Shown piece after piece: positions 15,543 to 19,328 of a stretch of DNA of 19,328 nucleotides. Position 1 is the stretch's first letter. Each line of letters opens with the position of its first letter. The stretch is from positions 1-19,328 of the forward strand of contig CATYZV010000003.1 in the NCBI GenBank assembly GCA_958415865.1. The letters run 5' to 3'. The notes under the pieces are model-generated. The model ran no database searches and was not told where the DNA came from. It was given only the letters and a program-made list of their open reading frames with translations. This DNA comes from an uncultured Selenomonadaceae bacterium (GTDB lineage: Bacteria > Bacillota > Negativicutes > Selenomonadales > Selenomonadaceae). The translations under genes and the position numbers were made by a program.

Positions 15543-16541
15543 TTAGAATTTCGTCAGTGCAGCTCTCAATTCAGTTTCTGATACAGTAGCCGTACCCATT
15601 TTTCTAACAGCTATTCCAGAGGCAAAGTTAGAGAGTTCAGCAGCTTCCGACGGAGAGGCACCTGCCGCCAGAGCTGTGATAAATGCCGCTACGCACGTAT
15701 CTCCGGCACCGGATACATCGAATACTTCCGATTTATCTTCCACCGGTATATTGTGCACGCTGCCATCAGCTTCAAACAGCATCATGCCCTTTTCACCGCG
15801 TGTTACTAATACGCCTTTTGCCTGCATCATGTTCAGAAAATCATTAGCAGCAGCCCTCAGATCTTCGTCGTTGCTTATTCTATCTTGTATTCCCATCGCC
15901 TGAGCCAGTTCAGCGTCATTCTGCTTGATGTAGTCAGTTCCGGAAAAATCGGTGATAGCATACCGAGAATCTACTATCGAAGGAATAGCATACTGTTTGC
16001 TAAGCTTCAAAATAAGCTGCCTTACCTTAGGTGTTATCGTACCGCTGCCATAATCACTCATGACTACGCCCTGCATATTCGGCAGCGCCTGCTCGATGTA
16101 TTCCAGCAATTTTGCCTCATAATCAGCTGACAGCGGATCACTGCATTCGCGGTCAATGCGCACCACCTGCTGGCTGACAGTCGCCCTGCCGCCGGCGATG
16201 ATTCGCGTCTTCGTAATCGTGCGGCGCGCTTCATCGTTGAATACACCCGTCGTATCTACGCCGTTGCCGCGCAGAATCTGCGTCAGGCTGTCAGCACCCT
16301 TATCCTTGCCCAGTATACCCGCGGCAAAAGCACGGCCGCCCAACGTAGCCACATTATTGACTACGTTGGCAGCACCGCCCGCCACCGTTCTTTCACTTGA
16401 CTCAATTAATACAAGCACCGGTGCTTCACGCGAAATGCGCGATATATCTCCCTGAAGATATACATCAGCTATCATATCACCGACGATCATGATGCGCTTA
16501 TCTTTAAACCTCTGAGCTATCTCAATTAAATTCTTTCTCAT
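15543..16541 (-). CDS. rfaE1: D-glycero-beta-D-manno-heptose-7-phosphate kinase
   Basis: This 332-residue PfkB/ribokinase-family sugar kinase phosphorylates heptose 7-phosphate at C1 to the bisphosphate in ADP-heptose synthesis. The N-terminal MIVGDMIADVYLQGDISRIS block (residues 18-37) and the GGAANVVNNVATLGG signature (55-69) are typical of RfaE/HldE kinase domains. The catalytic anion-hole motif SGAGDTCVAAF (277-287) contains the base Asp281. It corresponds to the N-terminal half of HldE. AAAGAGG lies upstream of the ATG. It sits 26 bases downstream of the LptD-like gene, so LPS precursor synthesis and outer-membrane assembly appear to be co-transcribed. gmhA and gmhB are not in the window. 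Confidence 0.95.
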   Translation of the reverse strand: MRKNLIEIAQRFKDKRIMIVGDMIADVYLQGDISRISREAPVLVLIESSERTVAGGAANVVNNVATLGGRAFAAGILGKDKGADSLTQILRGNGVDTTGVFNDEARRTITKTRIIAGGRATVSQQVVRIDRECSDPLSADYEAKLLEYIEQALPNMQGVVMSDYGSGTITPKVRQLILKLSKQYAIPSIVDSRYAITDFSGTDYIKQNDAELAQAMGIQDRISNDEDLRAAANDFLNMMQAKGVLVTRGEKGMMLFEADGSVHNIPVEDKSEVFDVSGAGDTCVAAFITALAAGASPSEAAELSNFASGIAVRKMGTATVSETELRAALTKF

Positions 16542-16567
16542 AAAAACCTCTTTATTTGTACAGCAGC

Positions 16568-18097
16568 TTAGAAATTCAGGAAATTAAAATGAATGCTCCA
16601 TTTGTCTTTCTTTTGTTCATACTTGAGTTCCGTCTGAACGCAGTGCCAATCGTGATACCAATAATAATCGAGATCACGCATATGAAGCTCATCTGATGCG
16701 TCATAGCCTGTAGCGACGACGATGCGGTTCTTATCATCTATATTGTAGCTGAAGCCGGCAGATATCTTTTTCGAATAATCATTCAAGCCGTAGCTAAATA
16801 AAGTGTTTTCTACACTGACACGCGAATAATGGTAACCCGTATAAGCTACAAGCCTATCGTTTAATTCTCCAAGTAAAGTAACATCATAATACAGGCTGTT
16901 ATAATTCGTATCGTTCAAATCTTCATGTACTAATTTATAGCCGATGCTGGGGAACAGGCGAATTTTGCCCAAAGTATCCAGCCGTATGGGATCATGATAA
17001 AGTGTGAAATCGTGTTCGCGGTGCCAGCTCTTGAAGTTATTTTCTTTCCACAAACCATATTCATTGCGGAAGTTAAAACGAAGCGGAGAATCACCTATGC
17101 GCTGTCCGTAATTGTAAACATAAGAGATTTCTTTTTCCAGCCAGCGGTCATCATCATCTTCATACTTACCGCTTTCCACATTGAAACTGCTGCCGGCATT
17201 GCCCCAGCCTATGCCGTATACATTGCGCATATCGTGCTTTGTAGTGTATTTCAAATTAGCGTACGCAGTTACATGAGGCAGCAGCGTCTTGCGGTAATCA
17301 TATCCGATTACTAAGCCGTCTTCGTCATTAGCTCTAATAGAAAAAGGCATCCAATTATTATTGCCGTCGCTGTTTGCACCTATTTTAGTAACGTATTCTT
17401 TTGTCTGATAGATTGTAGCTCCCTTGATTTTAAATTTAGCATTGTAGGCTACCATATGGTCATCAGGGTAGATTTCAATTTTATCGGCAGTCAAAAGATA
17501 ATCCGGTTTTTTAGCCGGGCAGCGCGTCAGCGTACCGTTGTATATGACGTAATAATCAGGATAGAATTCCACCTGTTCACCCGATATGTAGCGGTTATCA
17601 AGACGGCCTTTGGCGTTGTTCATCACACCGGTCTTAGTATTGTAATTGTACTTCGTCTTATCGCTGTACATATTGACTGTAGGATTTGATACCTGCATCA
17701 TATGCGATTTCACCGGAATATTCACATCGCCTGACTGCAAATTTCCCTCAGCATCTTCTGTCGTCATGCGCGAATAATTTTTTGTTATCTTGACATCGCC
17801 CTTACCGTAGACTTCACCGGTAACGGAATTGTACATTATGTCGTTTCCTTCAAAGATGATCGGGGCTTTTTCCGGATCAGTTATCTCGATATTATCGCGC
17901 TCATATTCAGCATCCAAGTTCTTTTTAAACTCATTCATCTCTGTGTTTTTAGCAGCTTCTCTAGTTTCACGCCGCTGGTCTTCCACGTAATTTAAAATTT
18001 CGACATCTGTATCTGAGGCTGATGCCTGCTGCTGATAAGCGCAGAGTGAAACAGCACTGAGCGACAGTGCCAGCAAAATCTTCTTATCTATCTTCAT
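16568..18097 (-). CDS. Short LptD/OstA-like outer-membrane LPS assembly protein
   Basis: This secreted protein of about 509 residues starts with a clear signal peptide. KK at residues 5-6 is followed by a hydrophobic core (7-21) and an ASA cleavage site after residue 27. Residues of about 65-240 resemble the periplasmic OstA/LptA jellyroll of LptD, with repeating strands such as ITDPEKAPIIFEGNDIMYN and GEVYGKGDVKIT. The rest is rich in alternating aromatic and polar beta-strands and ends in NFLNF, a terminal Phe being typical of BAM-inserted outer-membrane barrels. Proteobacterial LptD is near 780 residues, so the barrel is much reduced, and the four-Cys disulfide pattern is not evident. I chose ATG-18097 over ATG-18115 because AAGGA abuts the latter, while the signal peptide begins cleanly at the former. 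Co-transcription with rfaE1/rfaE2 supports an LPS role. Confidence 0.8.
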   Translation of the reverse strand: MKIDKKILLALSLSAVSLCAYQQQASASDTDVEILNYVEDQRRETREAAKNTEMNEFKKNLDAEYERDNIEITDPEKAPIIFEGNDIMYNSVTGEVYGKGDVKITKNYSRMTTEDAEGNLQSGDVNIPVKSHMMQVSNPTVNMYSDKTKYNYNTKTGVMNNAKGRLDNRYISGEQVEFYPDYYVIYNGTLTRCPAKKPDYLLTADKIEIYPDDHMVAYNAKFKIKGATIYQTKEYVTKIGANSDGNNNWMPFSIRANDEDGLVIGYDYRKTLLPHVTAYANLKYTTKHDMRNVYGIGWGNAGSSFNVESGKYEDDDDRWLEKEISYVYNYGQRIGDSPLRFNFRNEYGLWKENNFKSWHREHDFTLYHDPIRLDTLGKIRLFPSIGYKLVHEDLNDTNYNSLYYDVTLLGELNDRLVAYTGYHYSRVSVENTLFSYGLNDYSKKISAGFSYNIDDKNRIVVATGYDASDELHMRDLDYYWYHDWHCVQTELKYEQKKDKWSIHFNFLNF

Positions 18098-18148
18098 TGA
18101 CTGTATACCCACCATTCCTTTTTGTTCTACGAAAACAAACTAAATTAT

Positions 18149-18157
18149 ATTATACCA
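18149..18157 (-). promoter_or_regulatory. Extended -10 promoter of the lptD-like/rfaE operon
   Basis: On the minus strand TGGTATAAT (18157-18149) is a perfect -10 with an extended TG. No strong -35 is visible. Transcription would start near 18142, about 45 bases before the chosen start codon. The rest of the gap (18116-18235) is AT-rich, with only a weak 5-bp hairpin (18197-18201 with 18210-18214) after the LacI-type gene, so read-through from that gene is possible. Confidence 0.55.
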
Positions 18158-18235
18158 TGCTAAAAAAAATCTGAATACTGTTTTCAAAAAAACAAGACTG
18201 TTTGTAGGGACAGTGAATAGTGTGTTTGATAGAAC

Positions 18236-19225
18236 TTATGCTAAGTCATCTATTTCTGTTTTTACTAAACGGCTGCTGATGCTGATTTTTTTTTGCGCCG
18301 CAAGCGGATTTTTGATTCGGGCTAAAATTTGTTCAGCAGATATACTTCCAAGCTCGCTTTCGTTTACAGAAATAATATCAGCATATGAATAGAATACCAG
18401 AGGAAAATCCTTATGCCGATAACCCAAGATAGAAATATTAGCTGCTTCTTTCGGATGATTTAAAATGTAGCTGCACGCATCTATAGTCATCATATTATTG
18501 CTTACCATTATTGCTGTACAGCCTGCTTGCAGCAATTCACCTGTTTTTTGATAGGCATCATGTGTGAGAGAAGATACATGGACTATGATTTTTTCATCTA
18601 CATCTATGCCAACTGCTGAGAGTGCTTTTTGATAGGCTCTGTGCCTTTCTATTGCAGTACTCAAATGCGGAATATCACCGATATAGCCGATTTTTTTATG
18701 TCCCTGTTCAACTAGTTTTTGCACGCCTTTAAAAATAGCGTCATCATCTGTGGAACTGATGACATCATAAGGGCAGTCTGTCAGCTTTCTATCGATCAAG
18801 ACCATGGGAAATTTTTTAGGAATATGCGGCTTTATTTCAGAAAAATTTGCAGCAGTAGAAGCCAAGATGATTCCATCAGCAAACCCTGCTGTCATATATT
18901 TCAAATGTTCAATTTCGCTCTGAATACTTTCGTTTGTATTCGCGAGAATCAGTGAATAGCCATTTTCAGATAGCGTAGCCTCTATTGCTTTTGCGATATT
19001 GGCAAAATAGCTATTGGAAATATCAGGCAGGATAAAGGCTATCGTATTTTTTTTACCCGTTTTGAAACTCTGCGCAGTAGGATTGGGCGTATAGTTCAAA
19101 TCTTTTATTGCTTTTAGTACACGCTTCCGTGTTTCCGGCAGTACAGTCTTGGTGTTGTTTAATATATAGGAAACAGTTGCTGTGGAAACACCGGCATGTT
19201 TGGCTACATCTTTGATTGTGCTCAT
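18236..19225 (-). CDS. LacI-family transcriptional regulator
   Basis: This protein of about 329 residues is a DNA-binding repressor of the LacI/PurR family. The N-terminal helix-turn-helix and hinge helix are textbook: TIKDVAKHAGVSTATVSYIL (residues 3-22), then the NYTPNPTAQSF hinge region. A periplasmic-binding-protein-like sensor domain follows, with IAFILPDISNSYFANIAKA at its start and the GYIGD segment in the middle. The ligand is probably a small sugar or nucleotide, but the sequence does not show which. ATG-19225 gives the standard LacI N-terminus. The in-frame GTG at 19237 directly abuts the GAGGA site and is less likely, although that site is 13 bases from the ATG. No sugar-use genes are nearby, so its targets may lie beyond the right edge or be itself. 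Confidence 0.92.
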   Translation of the reverse strand: MSTIKDVAKHAGVSTATVSYILNNTKTVLPETRKRVLKAIKDLNYTPNPTAQSFKTGKKNTIAFILPDISNSYFANIAKAIEATLSENGYSLILANTNESIQSEIEHLKYMTAGFADGIILASTAANFSEIKPHIPKKFPMVLIDRKLTDCPYDVISSTDDDAIFKGVQKLVEQGHKKIGYIGDIPHLSTAIERHRAYQKALSAVGIDVDEKIIVHVSSLTHDAYQKTGELLQAGCTAIMVSNNMMTIDACSYILNHPKEAANISILGYRHKDFPLVFYSYADIISVNESELGSISAEQILARIKNPLAAQKKISISSRLVKTEIDDLA

Positions 19226-19249
19226 AATATAGATCACGTCCTCGTTGGT

Positions 19250-19259
19250 TAATCGTTTA
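19250..19259. promoter_or_regulatory. Candidate LacI-type operator in the regulator's own leader
   Basis: TAATCGTTTA is near-palindromic around a central CG (TAAnCGnTTA), the usual form of LacI/PurR-family half-site pairs. It lies about 8-17 bases downstream of the predicted transcription start, a fitting place for autorepression. It is a short, AT-rich match and could be chance. Confidence 0.35.
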
Positions 19260-19273
19260 GAATTCTTAGGTTT

Positions 19274-19302
19274 AGTATATAGAAAAATGGCTGTAATATC
19301 AA
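19274..19302 (-). promoter_or_regulatory. Promoter of the LacI-family regulator gene
   Basis: On the minus strand TTGATA (19302-19297), a 17-base spacer and TATACT (19279-19274) form a good sigma-A promoter. Transcription would start near 19267, about 42 bases before the start codon. Confidence 0.65.
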
Positions 19303-19328
19303 TCTAAATGATGAATACAGTAACAATC

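Noticed and set aside
18035..18050. Lipoprotein signal in the LptD-like protein (Cys19 after VSL)
   Set aside because: Leu at the position before Cys does not fit a lipobox, and a better signal peptidase I site (ASA) follows at residue 27.

Overview
The window looks like the chromosome of a diderm Firmicute (Negativicutes; Selenomonas, Phascolarctobacterium and Megamonas relatives are the nearest guesses). Three things suggest this. The promoters and AGGAGG ribosome sites are Firmicutes-like, the GC content is moderate (judged by eye), and there are outer-membrane/LPS genes: an LptD/OstA-like protein and two heptose-activation enzymes. The genus assignment is inference. I see no mobile element, CRISPR array, tRNA or rRNA.

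Layout. (1) 1-200, minus: the 5' end of a heavy-metal P1B-type ATPase with a very His-rich N-terminus, cut by the window edge. (2) 201-495: a divergent control region. It holds two CsoR-like palindromes over the ATPase promoter, a separate good promoter for the cob operon, and a leader that can fold into a hairpin with a possible pseudoknot. No cobalamin riboswitch is visible. (3) 496-9781, plus: a ten-gene anaerobic cobalamin operon, cbiD-E-T-F-G-H-J-C-A-P, with overlapping or closely spaced genes, closed by a strong intrinsic terminator. It covers most steps from cobalt-precorrin-3 to adenosylcobyric acid. cbiL and a cobaltochelatase are absent and must be encoded elsewhere if the pathway is complete. 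(4) 9900-14981, plus: an apparent four-gene unit with a membrane-anchored metallophosphoesterase, an HD-domain hydrolase, glutaminyl-tRNA synthetase and an ArsB/NhaD-type permease. (5) 15002-15046: a bidirectional terminator between convergent units. (6) 18154-15051, minus: lptD-like, rfaE1 (heptose-7-phosphate kinase) and rfaE2 (heptose-1-phosphate adenylyltransferase), a probable LPS assembly/ADP-heptose operon. (7) 19302-18236, minus: a LacI-family regulator with its own promoter and a candidate auto-operator.

Nothing here is a clearly unknown multi-gene system; most genes belong to well-known families. The least explained parts are the cbiD leader RNA, the metal-responsive control region shared by the ATPase and the cob operon, and the membrane phosphoesterase/HD-hydrolase pair in front of glnS.
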